NCBI GenBank assembly: GCA_964418575.1
Contig: CAYQMI010000107.1
Location: forward strand, 1 to 12,752
From: Glaciecola sp964418575
Lineage (GTDB): Bacteria > Pseudomonadota > Gammaproteobacteria > Enterobacterales > Alteromonadaceae
Reading direction: 5' to 3'
Length of the DNA: 12,752 nt
The stretch's first letter is position 1. Each line of letters opens with the position of its first letter. A program made the translations under genes and the position numbers. The notes beneath the pieces were generated by a model. The model searched no databases. It saw only the letters and a program-made list of their open reading frames with translations, and was not told where the DNA came from. Below, piece after piece: positions 5,496-12,752 of this stretch.

Positions 5496-5954
5496 ATGTT
5501 CCGCGGCGCTAACGCAATCAATCTTGACAGTAAAGGACGATTAACGATACCGACGAAGTATCGAGAGTCTTTGATGGATGATTGCCAGGGACAACTGGTC
5601 TGCACCATTGATATTTCACAAAACTGCTTGCTACTTTACCCACTTCCCGAATGGGAAGAAATCGAATTAAAGCTCCGTAAACTCTCTTCTACCAATCCGC
5701 ATGAGCGCAGATTGCTACGCCTGCTGCTAGGTTATGCAAGCGAAGGCGAAATGGACAAGAGTGGTCGAATTTTGCTCGCTCCTACCCTGCGTCAGCATGC
5801 CGCATTGGAAAAACAAATCATGTTAGTAGGCCAGCTTAATAAATTCGAAATTTGGAGTGACCAAGCTTGGAATCAACAAATTTCTGAAGATATCGCTGTT
5901 GAAAAACAAGGTGAGTTTGAACTCACTGAGCGTCTTCAGGAATTTTCTCTATGA
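5496..5954 (+). CDS. mraZ: Transcriptional regulator MraZ
   Basis: This 152-residue protein has the same length as E. coli MraZ and opens with the family signature MFRGANAINLDSKGRLTIP. MraZ is a ring-forming DNA-binding protein with two tandem AbrB/SpoVT-like halves; the conserved motifs are DSKGR (11-15) and DKSGR (87-91), the second followed by ILLAPTLRQHAAL. It represses the dcw cluster by binding repeats before its own gene, and such repeats are present here. RsmH, encoded next, is known to counter its effect when both are overproduced in E. coli. The start is fixed by homology; AGGGG (5489-5493) is only two bases from the ATG, which is unusually close, so translation may rely on a weaker AGG at 5484-5486. 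The stop overlaps the rsmH start by four bases. Confidence 0.97.
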   Translation: MFRGANAINLDSKGRLTIPTKYRESLMDDCQGQLVCTIDISQNCLLLYPLPEWEEIELKLRKLSSTNPHERRLLRLLLGYASEGEMDKSGRILLAPTLRQHAALEKQIMLVGQLNKFEIWSDQAWNQQISEDIAVEKQGEFELTERLQEFSL

Positions 5955-6880
5955 CATCTGAACATACCTCAGTTCTTCTTAACGAAAGCATTGAAGGCCT
6001 CAATATACAGCCAAACGGCATTTATATTGATGCGACCTTTGGGCGCGGCGGTCACAGTGCATTGCTTTTATCAAAATTAGGCTCACAAGGTCGTTTAATC
6101 GCCTTAGACAGAGACACTTCTGCGATTGAGTCAGCTAAACGTTTTGAAGACGACTCTCGTTTCAGTATTCATCATCGTCCATTTGCCGAAATTGCATCGG
6201 TAGTAGCTGAGCTAGGTTTAAGCCAAAAAATTGATGGCGTGCTTATGGATATAGGCGTGTCATCCCCTCAGCTTGATAATGCAGAACGCGGCTTTAGCTT
6301 TCAAAAAGACGGACCGCTGGATATGCGCATGGACACTTCTTCAGGTATGAGCGCGGCACAGTGGCTTAATACTGCATCGCTAGAGGATATTACCTTTGTA
6401 TTAAAACAATACGGCGAGGAAAAATTTGGTAAGCGTATCGCTCATGCTGTACTTGAGCAACGCGTGACTAAACCATTGGCCACCACCGCGGAATTTGCTG
6501 CCCTGATCAGTCAGGCGATGCCAGTTAAAGATAAACACAAGCACCCAGCTACCAGAAGCTTTCAAGGTGTGCGGATTTTTATTAACGGCGAATTAGAGCA
6601 ACTCGAGCAGGGTTTATCTGGCGCGACCGACATTTTGAAACAAGGCGGCAGACTGGCAGTAATAAGTTTCCATTCTTTAGAAGACAGAATTGTTAAACGT
6701 TTTATGCGTGTGCAAAGCCAAGGGCAAAAGTTTCCAAGCAAGCTGCCGGTAATGCAAAGTGAACTGGATCAAGGAAAAGTACTCAAAACAGTAGGTAAAG
6801 CAATTAAACCCAGCGAAGCTGAAATCAACGCCAATCCGCGCGCGCGGAGTTCGGTACTGAGGGTGGCAGAAAAGCTATGA
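5951..6880 (+). CDS. rsmH: 16S rRNA (cytosine(1402)-N4)-methyltransferase RsmH
   Basis: RsmH (formerly MraW) uses S-adenosylmethionine to methylate N4 of C1402 in the decoding centre of 16S rRNA. The 309-residue length is typical. Visible motifs are the SAM-binding loop DATFGRGGHS (27-36), the acidic LDRD (52-55), MDIGVSSPQLD (99-109), GPLDMRMD (121-128), the conserved FQGVRIFINGELEQL (204-218), ISFHSLEDRIVKRFM (238-252) and the C-terminal NPRARSSVLRVAEK. All family hallmarks are intact. Both ends overlap their neighbours by four bases (ATGA), which points to translational coupling with mraZ and ftsL. It is a cytoplasmic enzyme carried within the division cluster; the reason for that link is not fully understood. 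Confidence 0.98.
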   Translation: MTSEHTSVLLNESIEGLNIQPNGIYIDATFGRGGHSALLLSKLGSQGRLIALDRDTSAIESAKRFEDDSRFSIHHRPFAEIASVVAELGLSQKIDGVLMDIGVSSPQLDNAERGFSFQKDGPLDMRMDTSSGMSAAQWLNTASLEDITFVLKQYGEEKFGKRIAHAVLEQRVTKPLATTAEFAALISQAMPVKDKHKHPATRSFQGVRIFINGELEQLEQGLSGATDILKQGGRLAVISFHSLEDRIVKRFMRVQSQGQKFPSKLPVMQSELDQGKVLKTVGKAIKPSEAEINANPRARSSVLRVAEKL

Positions 6881-7203
6881 CAAAACCTACTGCAAACTTC
6901 AACCTCATAATGATTATAGCGACCGATTTAGGTCGTCATTTGTTTATAATCATCTTGTATTTTTCTGTTATTGCAAGCGCGATAGCAGTAGTAGTAAGTA
7001 CTCACAAAAACCGCCAGTTAATTATTGCTCAAGAGCAGCTGATTCAAGAAAAGGACGCGCTCGATATCGAATGGCGGCATTTGATTATTGAAGAAACCGC
7101 TCTCACTGAACACAATCGCATAGAGCGCTTAGTGCAAGAAAAACTCAATATGCGTCGCCCTGGGCAAGACGACGAAAAGCTTGTGAGGGTAAAACCCTTA
7201 TGA
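6877..7203 (+). CDS. ftsL: Cell division protein FtsL
   Basis: FtsL is a small bitopic membrane protein of the divisome that forms a complex with FtsB and FtsQ and helps activate the FtsWI synthase. The 108 residues comprise a short cytoplasmic tail (1-19), a transmembrane helix of about 22 residues (roughly 20-41, HLFIIILYFSVIASAIAVVV), and a periplasmic region (42-90) rich in heptad-like Gln, Glu, Leu and Ile that should form the coiled coil with FtsB. The segment ERLVQEKLNMRRP is the conserved FtsL ending. Sequence conservation in this family is low, and identification relies on size, topology and the position between rsmH and ftsI. It overlaps both neighbours by four bases. Confidence 0.95.
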   Translation: MTKPTANFNLIMIIATDLGRHLFIIILYFSVIASAIAVVVSTHKNRQLIIAQEQLIQEKDALDIEWRHLIIEETALTEHNRIERLVQEKLNMRRPGQDDEKLVRVKPL

Positions 7204-8987
7204 CTATTGCGGCGACTATTCAAAAACCTCGGCGTCCAAATAAGCGCAATAAGGCCAAGAAGCCAAAAGCTTCTTTAGCCACTATCCAATGGCGTTTTTG
7301 GATGGTGCTAGTGTGCGTTGTAATTGTATTTGTGTGCTTAGCGGCGCGTGCAGCCTTTATTCAAGTTATTCAACCCGATTTGCTCATTGAGCAGGGTGAC
7401 AATCGCACTATTCGCGTTCGTGATAACGCCAGCTATCGTGGTCTCATTACCGACAGAAACGGTCAGCAGCTTGCGGTATCGGTGCCCGCACAGGCAATTT
7501 ATGCAGATCCTAAAATAATTGTAGAAAAAGGCGCGCTACAAGACAGACGCCGCTGGATGGCATTGGCAGAAGTGCTTAATCTCGATGTAGATAGCCTAAT
7601 CGCACGCGTGGATAACCCAGCACAACGCTTTATTTATTTGCAGCGCCAGGTCACGCCTGCAATGGCAACTTTTGTGAAAAAACTGAATATTCCTGGCGTA
7701 TATTTGCGTGAGGAATCGAAGCGCTATTACCCTTCTGGTGAAGTCTCAGCCCACGTCATTGGCTTTACCGATGTTGACGATAAGGGCCTTGAGGGAATTG
7801 AACGTTTATACAATGACTGGCTTACCGGCACGCCAGATAAACGCAAAATTCGCCGTGATGCAAAAGGTCGTCAAATCGAAATTATTGAACAAGAGGCTGG
7901 CAAAAAGGCAAAAGACCTAAGCCTGACTATTGATCAGCGTATTCAAGCGCTCGCATATCGGGAGATTAAAGAAGCGACGATGTTGTATCAAGCAGCCTCT
8001 GCTTCGGTTGTGGTAGTTGATGTGCACACCGGTGAGATTTTAGCGCTTGCTAATACGCCATCGTATAACCCAAACAATAGAGACACGGTAAAGAGCTTTC
8101 GGGTACGCAACCGCGCCGTCACCGACTCATTTGAGCCGGGCTCATCTTTAAAGCCCCTTGCTGTATTGGCCGCACTGGAGTTTGGTTCGGCTGAAAAAGA
8201 CAGCCTAATTGATACCTCGCCGGGCTGGGCGCGCATGGGCGGCAGCCGTATTCAAGATCCGCGCAACTATGGCGAGATTTCGTTAACAGAAATCATCAAA
8301 AAATCTTCAAATATGGGCACCTCAAAACTGGCTTTGTCGGTCAGAAAAGAGTTTTTGATGGACCTTTATTACAACATGGGTCTGATGTCGGATACTGGCA
8401 CTAACATGATTGGCGAATCTAGCGGGATTTTTCATGAGCGTAATCGCTGGTCTAAGTTTGAACTATCGACCCTATCGTTTGGCTATGGTATTTCAGTCAC
8501 CACTGCTCAGCTTGCGCGCATGTATGCCACCATTGCCAATGGCGGCACCAAAATGCCTTTGAAAATTATTCAGGGCATGGAAACCAATGAATTACCCGAG
8601 CGCGTGATAAGCGAAGAAAACGCCCAAGCTGTGTTAGAAATGATGGAAACCGTAACCCAGTCAGGTGGTTCTGGCACAAAGGCCGCCGTTGCTGGCTATC
8701 GTATAGCGGGTAAAACAGGCACGAGCCGAAAAGCGGTTGCAGGTGGCTATGGTGAGGAATATGTGAATATTTTTGCCGGCATTGCTCCAGTTTCTAATCC
8801 GCAAATAGCGGTAGTGGTATTAATTAATGAGCCAGGCGGAGATAAATACTACGCGGGCGATACCGCAGCACCAACCTTTTCAGCTATCGTGTCGGGCACT
8901 TTGCATATGCTAAATATTGCCCCCGATGCTGTTGCTGCTGAAGATGCAAGTGCTGCTATGGAGAGACAACTTCATGCCGCTCGATAA
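7200..8987 (+). CDS. ftsI: Peptidoglycan D,D-transpeptidase FtsI (PBP3)
   Basis: FtsI cross-links septal peptidoglycan together with the glycosyltransferase FtsW and is the target of PBP3-specific beta-lactams. The protein has 595 residues. The N-terminal tail is strongly basic (residues 9-23), followed by a transmembrane helix at about 32-55. The class B PBP pedestal (about 70-240) has the RDAKGRQIE segment. The transpeptidase domain holds the three active-site motifs SSLK (Ser315 nucleophile, Lys318), SSN (369-371) and KTG (505-507, in AGKTGTSRK). The family feature DRNGQQLAVS (85-94) is also present. All catalytic residues are intact. It starts within the last codons of ftsL (ATGA overlap), and its 3' end overlaps murE by 14 bases. 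Confidence 0.98.
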   Translation: MTIAATIQKPRRPNKRNKAKKPKASLATIQWRFWMVLVCVVIVFVCLAARAAFIQVIQPDLLIEQGDNRTIRVRDNASYRGLITDRNGQQLAVSVPAQAIYADPKIIVEKGALQDRRRWMALAEVLNLDVDSLIARVDNPAQRFIYLQRQVTPAMATFVKKLNIPGVYLREESKRYYPSGEVSAHVIGFTDVDDKGLEGIERLYNDWLTGTPDKRKIRRDAKGRQIEIIEQEAGKKAKDLSLTIDQRIQALAYREIKEATMLYQAASASVVVVDVHTGEILALANTPSYNPNNRDTVKSFRVRNRAVTDSFEPGSSLKPLAVLAALEFGSAEKDSLIDTSPGWARMGGSRIQDPRNYGEISLTEIIKKSSNMGTSKLALSVRKEFLMDLYYNMGLMSDTGTNMIGESSGIFHERNRWSKFELSTLSFGYGISVTTAQLARMYATIANGGTKMPLKIIQGMETNELPERVISEENAQAVLEMMETVTQSGGSGTKAAVAGYRIAGKTGTSRKAVAGGYGEEYVNIFAGIAPVSNPQIAVVVLINEPGGDKYYAGDTAAPTFSAIVSGTLHMLNIAPDAVAAEDASAAMERQLHAAR

Positions 8988-10557
8988 TATCGTTTTTACC
9001 TCAATGCAGCTAAATAGTGCACTGCAAGCGCTAGGGCTTGATACTGCCTTATTTACAAAAGATGCGCTGGCCTGCAACAACATCAGCCTAGACAGCCGTG
9101 ATTCTGATGCAAAAACTGCGTTCATTGCACTTAAAGGAAGCCAAGCCGACGGACACGATTATATCCACGCGGCTATACAACAAACATGTAGGTTAGTGCT
9201 GTGCGAGCGTTTGCCAGATGCTGCAGTAATGCAAGAAGCTGAAAAAGCGTCTGCAAGTATTGTCGAAGTTGCGGATTTACGCGCTAAATTACCTATTCTG
9301 CTCGGTCATCTGTTTTTAGTAAATACTGATATATCCGTTAGCGCAGTTACCGGAACCAATGGCAAAACTTCAGTTGCCTTTTTATACGCACAGCTTGGCC
9401 TGTCAAAAAACGCTTCGACAGCTAGTTTAGGTACGCTCGGACTGAACGTTTTAACTTTAAGTGAGAGCGCCAGCAGCACTGCACAACACATAGAGCTTGG
9501 CGTAAATACCACGCCAGATATTGTGTCGAACTACAAAGTGATGCGCTACTTAGCCAACAATAATATAAGTGAGTACTGCTTAGAAGCTTCCTCCCATGGC
9601 ATTGAGCAGGGCAGATTGGCAGGCTTACCTATCAATACCGCAATATTTACGAATTTGACCCAAGACCATCTCGATTATCACGGCAACATGCACACATATG
9701 CGCTGGCTAAACGCGGACTCTTAGATTTTAAATCGCTTCAATATGTGGTTTTGAATGCAGATGATGAAGAATCTAAAAATTGGGCAGAGCACTTATCAAG
9801 CAATATCACTTGTGTGTGGTATGGCGTGAAGAGCTCTGATGCTAAAACGCACAATATACCGGCAAATGCAGCATTTTATTGCACGGCACAAAACCTAAGC
9901 TACGGCCCAAATGGGATTGAATTTGAGCTTGATAGCGCTTGGGGACAGGCGCAAATCTGCTTACCCTTATTTGGTGCGTTTAATGTATCAAACGCATTGG
10001 CGGCTTTTTCGGCGCAGCTTATTCAAGGTAAGCCATTTGAGGCATTAGTCGCGAAGTTTGCACATTTAAAAGGAGTGCCGGGGAGAATGGAATTGTTTGG
10101 CGATGCAGTTAAAAGCCACGCTAACTTAATTGTTGATTACGCACACACCCCTGATGCACTTAAGCAGTCTCTTGTGGCAGCGCGAAAGCATGCCAAAGGT
10201 AAGCTCTTTTGCGTATTCGGTTGTGGTGGAGACAGAGATAAAAGCAAACGCCCTTTGATGGGACAGGCGGCAAGTTTACACAGCGATGTTGTTGTGATCA
10301 CCCAAGACAACAGCCGCACAGAATCTCCCGCCATGATTGCGCAAGATGTGATGAGCGGAATAGACAAATCATCAGAAGTGCACATTGAGTTAGACCGCAA
10401 AGAAGCTATCCGCTGGGCATATAACAAAAGCAGTAAACAAGACTTAATACTGGTGGCAGGTAAAGGCCATGAGACGTATTTAGAAATCAATCATCAACGC
10501 ATTGCATATGATGAGAGAGACTTTGTGCAACAGCTATGCACTGAGGCGGTGGCATGA
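8974..10557 (+). CDS. murE: UDP-MurNAc-L-Ala-D-Glu:meso-diaminopimelate ligase MurE
   Basis: MurE adds the third peptide residue to the peptidoglycan precursor in the cytoplasm, using ATP. ATG 8974 is preferred because GGAGA (8960-8964) precedes it at a good distance; an in-frame ATG at 8917 lies deep in ftsI and one at 9004 lacks a ribosome site. The result is 527 residues, about 30 more than E. coli MurE. Motifs are the P-loop TGTNGKTS (126-133), DHLDYHG (231-237), the carbamylated lysine Lys246 in ALAKRGLL, DYAHTPDAL (388-396), FGCGGDRDKSKRP (415-427) and AGKGHE (495-500). The amino-acid selectivity motif reads DNSR (445-448) instead of the usual DNPR of diaminopimelate enzymes. The arginine that contacts diaminopimelate is kept, so that specificity is still expected. 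It overlaps murF by four bases. Confidence 0.97.
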   Translation: MPLDNIVFTSMQLNSALQALGLDTALFTKDALACNNISLDSRDSDAKTAFIALKGSQADGHDYIHAAIQQTCRLVLCERLPDAAVMQEAEKASASIVEVADLRAKLPILLGHLFLVNTDISVSAVTGTNGKTSVAFLYAQLGLSKNASTASLGTLGLNVLTLSESASSTAQHIELGVNTTPDIVSNYKVMRYLANNNISEYCLEASSHGIEQGRLAGLPINTAIFTNLTQDHLDYHGNMHTYALAKRGLLDFKSLQYVVLNADDEESKNWAEHLSSNITCVWYGVKSSDAKTHNIPANAAFYCTAQNLSYGPNGIEFELDSAWGQAQICLPLFGAFNVSNALAAFSAQLIQGKPFEALVAKFAHLKGVPGRMELFGDAVKSHANLIVDYAHTPDALKQSLVAARKHAKGKLFCVFGCGGDRDKSKRPLMGQAASLHSDVVVITQDNSRTESPAMIAQDVMSGIDKSSEVHIELDRKEAIRWAYNKSSKQDLILVAGKGHETYLEINHQRIAYDERDFVQQLCTEAVA

Positions 10558-11984
10558 TTGAGCTTAAACTACAGCAAGTAGCAGATGCCATGAACGGCCA
10601 GTTGAGCACGCAAAGTGTTAAAGACATGCTAATCAGCTCGGTAAGCACCGACACCCGCGCGATTAAAAAAGGCGATGTATTTATTGCTTTGGTAGGCGAG
10701 AACTTCAATGGTCACGACTATATTTTTAAAGCCCTTGAATGCGGTGCGAGCGCGGTGGTTGTGAGTCAGTTAGTAGATTGCCCGCTGCCCACCATAAAAG
10801 TAGATGATACGCGCAAGGCATTAGGTGCACTAGCGGCTGCTGTGCGCGAAAAAGTCAATCCCAAAACCATTGGTATTACAGGCAGCAGCGGCAAAACCAC
10901 GGTCAAAGAAATGGTGGCCTCTATTTTGTCGCAAAAAGGCAAAGTGCTTGCGACAAAAGGCAACTTTAACAACGACATTGGCGTACCGCTCACATTACTT
11001 TCGCTCACTCACCAGCACGAATATGCGGTGGTCGAGATGGGAGCAAATCATCAAGGTGAAATTGATTACACCACCATGCTGGTGAAGCCTGATGCGGCAA
11101 CGATTGTTAATGCAGCGCCTTCTCACCTGCAGGGTTTTGGTAGTTTATTTGGCGTAGCGCGTGCAAAAAGTGAAATTTTTAAAGGCTTAGGCGATAGCGG
11201 CGTGGCCGTGCTAAATACCGACAGTCAGTTTTATGAGTTTTGGCAGGGCAAAAGCGACAAACACAATATTGTGACCTTCTCGCCCGATTCTGAAGTGGGT
11301 GATTATCATGCTCAAGAGCATTTTACCAATAGCGAAGGCTGCGCAGAATTTGAACTTGTTACGCCTCAAGGCAAAATGGCAATCAGGCTGAGAATTCCTG
11401 GTGCGCATAATGTTGGCAATGCTGTTCTAGCGGCTGCCTTAGCCATGCAGGTTGGTGCGTCTTTAGCCGACGTGCAAAAAGGTTTATTTGAGATGCAAGC
11501 GGTATCAGGTCGCCTGAACGTAAGCAAAATAGATAATGATATTCGTATTATCGATGATTCATACAATGCAAATGTGGCTTCAGTAAAAGCAGGGATTGAC
11601 TTACTAGTGAGCTATCAAGGCCCTAGCATTTTTGTATTTGGCGATATGGGGGAGCTAGGCGACCAGGCGCAGCTTTACCATCAGCAAATTGGCGAGTACG
11701 CCCAGCAAAAAGACGTAGATGCTTTAATAAGTATTGGCCAATTTAGCCACAGCGCATCTGCCGTATTCGCACAAACCGGCAAACACTGTACAGACATAGA
11801 TAGCCTAATGCAGCAGCTATTTATGCTGGTGGATGCCTCTATCTCTGCAGGCAAAGTGCCTGTGAATATACTCATTAAGGGCTCCCGTAGCACAAAAATG
11901 GAACGCGTAGTTGAGGCACTCAATGCTCACTATAAAGATAGCCCGAATCAAGCGAAAACAAACAAGGAGTCGGACCTATGCTAA
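10554..11984 (+). CDS. murF: UDP-MurNAc-tripeptide:D-Ala-D-Ala ligase MurF
   Basis: MurF completes the cytoplasmic precursor by joining D-alanyl-D-alanine to UDP-MurNAc-tripeptide with ATP. The protein has 476 residues, slightly longer than the E. coli enzyme (about 450). The N-terminal substrate domain contains VSTDTRAIKKGDVFIAL (30-46). The central domain has the P-loop GITGSSGKTT (107-116), NFNNDIGVPLTLL (137-149), EMGANHQGEI (161-170) and a stretch NAAPSHLQGFGS that holds the usual metal-site region. The C-terminal domain has DDSYNANVAS (334-343), FGDMGELG (362-369) and KGSRSTKMERVVEAL (442-456). A polar tail of about 18 residues follows and carries the mraY ribosome site on its codons. 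It starts by ATGA overlap with murE and ends seven bases into mraY. Confidence 0.97.
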   Translation: MIELKLQQVADAMNGQLSTQSVKDMLISSVSTDTRAIKKGDVFIALVGENFNGHDYIFKALECGASAVVVSQLVDCPLPTIKVDDTRKALGALAAAVREKVNPKTIGITGSSGKTTVKEMVASILSQKGKVLATKGNFNNDIGVPLTLLSLTHQHEYAVVEMGANHQGEIDYTTMLVKPDAATIVNAAPSHLQGFGSLFGVARAKSEIFKGLGDSGVAVLNTDSQFYEFWQGKSDKHNIVTFSPDSEVGDYHAQEHFTNSEGCAEFELVTPQGKMAIRLRIPGAHNVGNAVLAAALAMQVGASLADVQKGLFEMQAVSGRLNVSKIDNDIRIIDDSYNANVASVKAGIDLLVSYQGPSIFVFGDMGELGDQAQLYHQQIGEYAQQKDVDALISIGQFSHSASAVFAQTGKHCTDIDSLMQQLFMLVDASISAGKVPVNILIKGSRSTKMERVVEALNAHYKDSPNQAKTNKESDLC

Positions 11985-12752
11985 TTTTGCTGGCCGAGTG
12001 GCTTACGCAGTTTGAAAGCGCCTTTAACGTTTTCTCGTACCTAACTCTGCGCGCAATTTTAAGTACACTAACCGCATTGCTAATAGCAATTTTAATTGGT
12101 CCTGCCATGATCCGCTGGCTGCAGCGCATGCAAATTGGACAAACCGTGCGTAACGACGGCCCGCAAAGTCACCTTTCAAAATCGGGCACTCCAACCATGG
12201 GCGGCGTCTTAATTTTAGCAGCGATATTAGTTAGCTGTTTGCTGTGGGCAGACTTATCTAACCGTTACGTTCAAGTGACCCTTTTTGTAGTGTTTACCTT
12301 TGGTATTCTTGGCTTTGTAGATGACTATCGCAAAGTGGTGCGCAAAGACCCTAAAGGCCTAATAGCCAGATGGAAATACTTTTGGCAGTCGGTAATCGCT
12401 TTGGCTGTCGCGATTTACTTGTATAGCAGCGCAGTGCTTCCCCAAGAAACTTCAATGATTGTACCCTTTTTTAAAGATGTACTGCCGCAATTAGGCATGT
12501 TTTATATGGTAGTTGCTTACTTCACCATTGTAGGTACAAGCAACGCAGTAAACCTTACTGATGGCCTAGACGGATTAGCCATTGTGCCAACCATTTTAGT
12601 GGCGGGTGCGCTTTCAATCTTTGCCTATGTAACCGGTAATGCAAACTTTTCAGACTACCTAAATATTCCTTTTATTCCGCTCGCAAGCGAGCTTGTAATT
12701 GTGTGCACCGCGATTGTGGGCGCGGGGCTTGGCTTTTTGTGGTTTAACACTT
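11978..12752 (+). CDS. mraY: Phospho-MurNAc-pentapeptide translocase MraY, partial
   Basis: MraY is an inner-membrane enzyme that transfers phospho-MurNAc-pentapeptide from UDP to undecaprenyl phosphate, making lipid I. The first 258 codons are in the window; the gene continues past the right edge (E. coli MraY has 360 residues). The start is ATG 11978, eight bases after AAGGAG (11964-11969), and the protein opens MLILLAEWL like the E. coli one. Visible motifs are RNDGPQSHLSKSGTPTMGG (58-76), the catalytic pair Asp115-Asp116 in GFVDDYRKVVRKD, KGLIARWKYFWQS (126-138), NLTDGLDGLA (192-201) and VGAGLGFLWFNT at the edge. Several hydrophobic helices are evident. The third catalytic aspartate (Asp267 in E. 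coli) lies beyond the window. It overlaps the murF end by seven bases. Confidence 0.98.
   Translation, partial: MLILLAEWLTQFESAFNVFSYLTLRAILSTLTALLIAILIGPAMIRWLQRMQIGQTVRNDGPQSHLSKSGTPTMGGVLILAAILVSCLLWADLSNRYVQVTLFVVFTFGILGFVDDYRKVVRKDPKGLIARWKYFWQSVIALAVAIYLYSSAVLPQETSMIVPFFKDVLPQLGMFYMVVAYFTIVGTSNAVNLTDGLDGLAIVPTILVAGALSIFAYVTGNANFSDYLNIPFIPLASELVIVCTAIVGAGLGFLWFNT

Noticed and set aside
8917..8973. Longer murE beginning at 8917
   Set aside because: It would overlap ftsI by about 70 bases, and the first 19 residues are out-of-frame ftsI sequence. ATG 8974 has its own ribosome site.
10137..10490. Antisense ORF of 117 codons within murE
   Set aside because: It is the reverse-frame shadow of conserved murE codons, with no ribosome site or recognisable motif. 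The same holds for the other antisense ORFs over ftsI, murE, murF and mraY.
5496..12752. A new system within the cell-wall cluster
   Set aside because: All seven genes are in the standard order with intact motifs, and no extra or foreign gene is inserted.

Overview
The window looks like chromosomal DNA of a marine-type gammaproteobacterium, most likely in or near the Alteromonadales. The evidence is moderate GC content, a peroxiredoxin-glutaredoxin fusion, a YacL/UPF0231 protein, a SapC-family protein, and cell-wall genes that closely follow the Escherichia coli type in sequence and order. The genus is an inference and cannot be fixed from these bases alone.

Left third (1-4069). The window opens on the first 14 codons of a leftward ParA/MinD-like P-loop ATPase. 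Divergent from it is a rightward group: a Prx5-glutaredoxin hybrid peroxidase, an exported alpha/beta hydrolase that appears to start at a TTG codon behind a perfect AGGAGG and a 12-bp hairpin, and a YacL homologue. An M19 dipeptidase lipoprotein reads leftward towards them. The convergent gap between yacL and the dipeptidase (2553-2836) is filled with REP/MITE-like palindromes and a 17-bp tandem repeat grown from the end of one such element.

Middle (4070-5495). A divergent control region carries a good promoter candidate for the dipeptidase and a stronger one for a SapC-family gene, which has a long leader of about 170 nt. The sapC gene ends in two stacked hairpin terminators that insulate it from the next operon. 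The mraZ control region follows, with a consensus -35 and a phased series of GTGG boxes that resembles the MraZ auto-repressor target.

Right half (5496-12752). This is the start of the division and cell wall (dcw) cluster in its conserved order: mraZ, rsmH, ftsL, ftsI, murE, murF, mraY, the last cut off by the window end. Every junction overlaps by 4 to 14 nt, so the genes are very probably cotranscribed and translationally coupled. MraZ is the operon regulator and RsmH modifies 16S rRNA. FtsL and FtsI are divisome membrane proteins. MurE and MurF complete the UDP-MurNAc-pentapeptide, and MraY moves it to the lipid carrier.

No convincing new multi-gene system was found. The points most worth a second look are non-coding: the repeat cluster at 2571-2804, the hairpin and TTG start of the hydrolase, and the phased boxes before mraZ.
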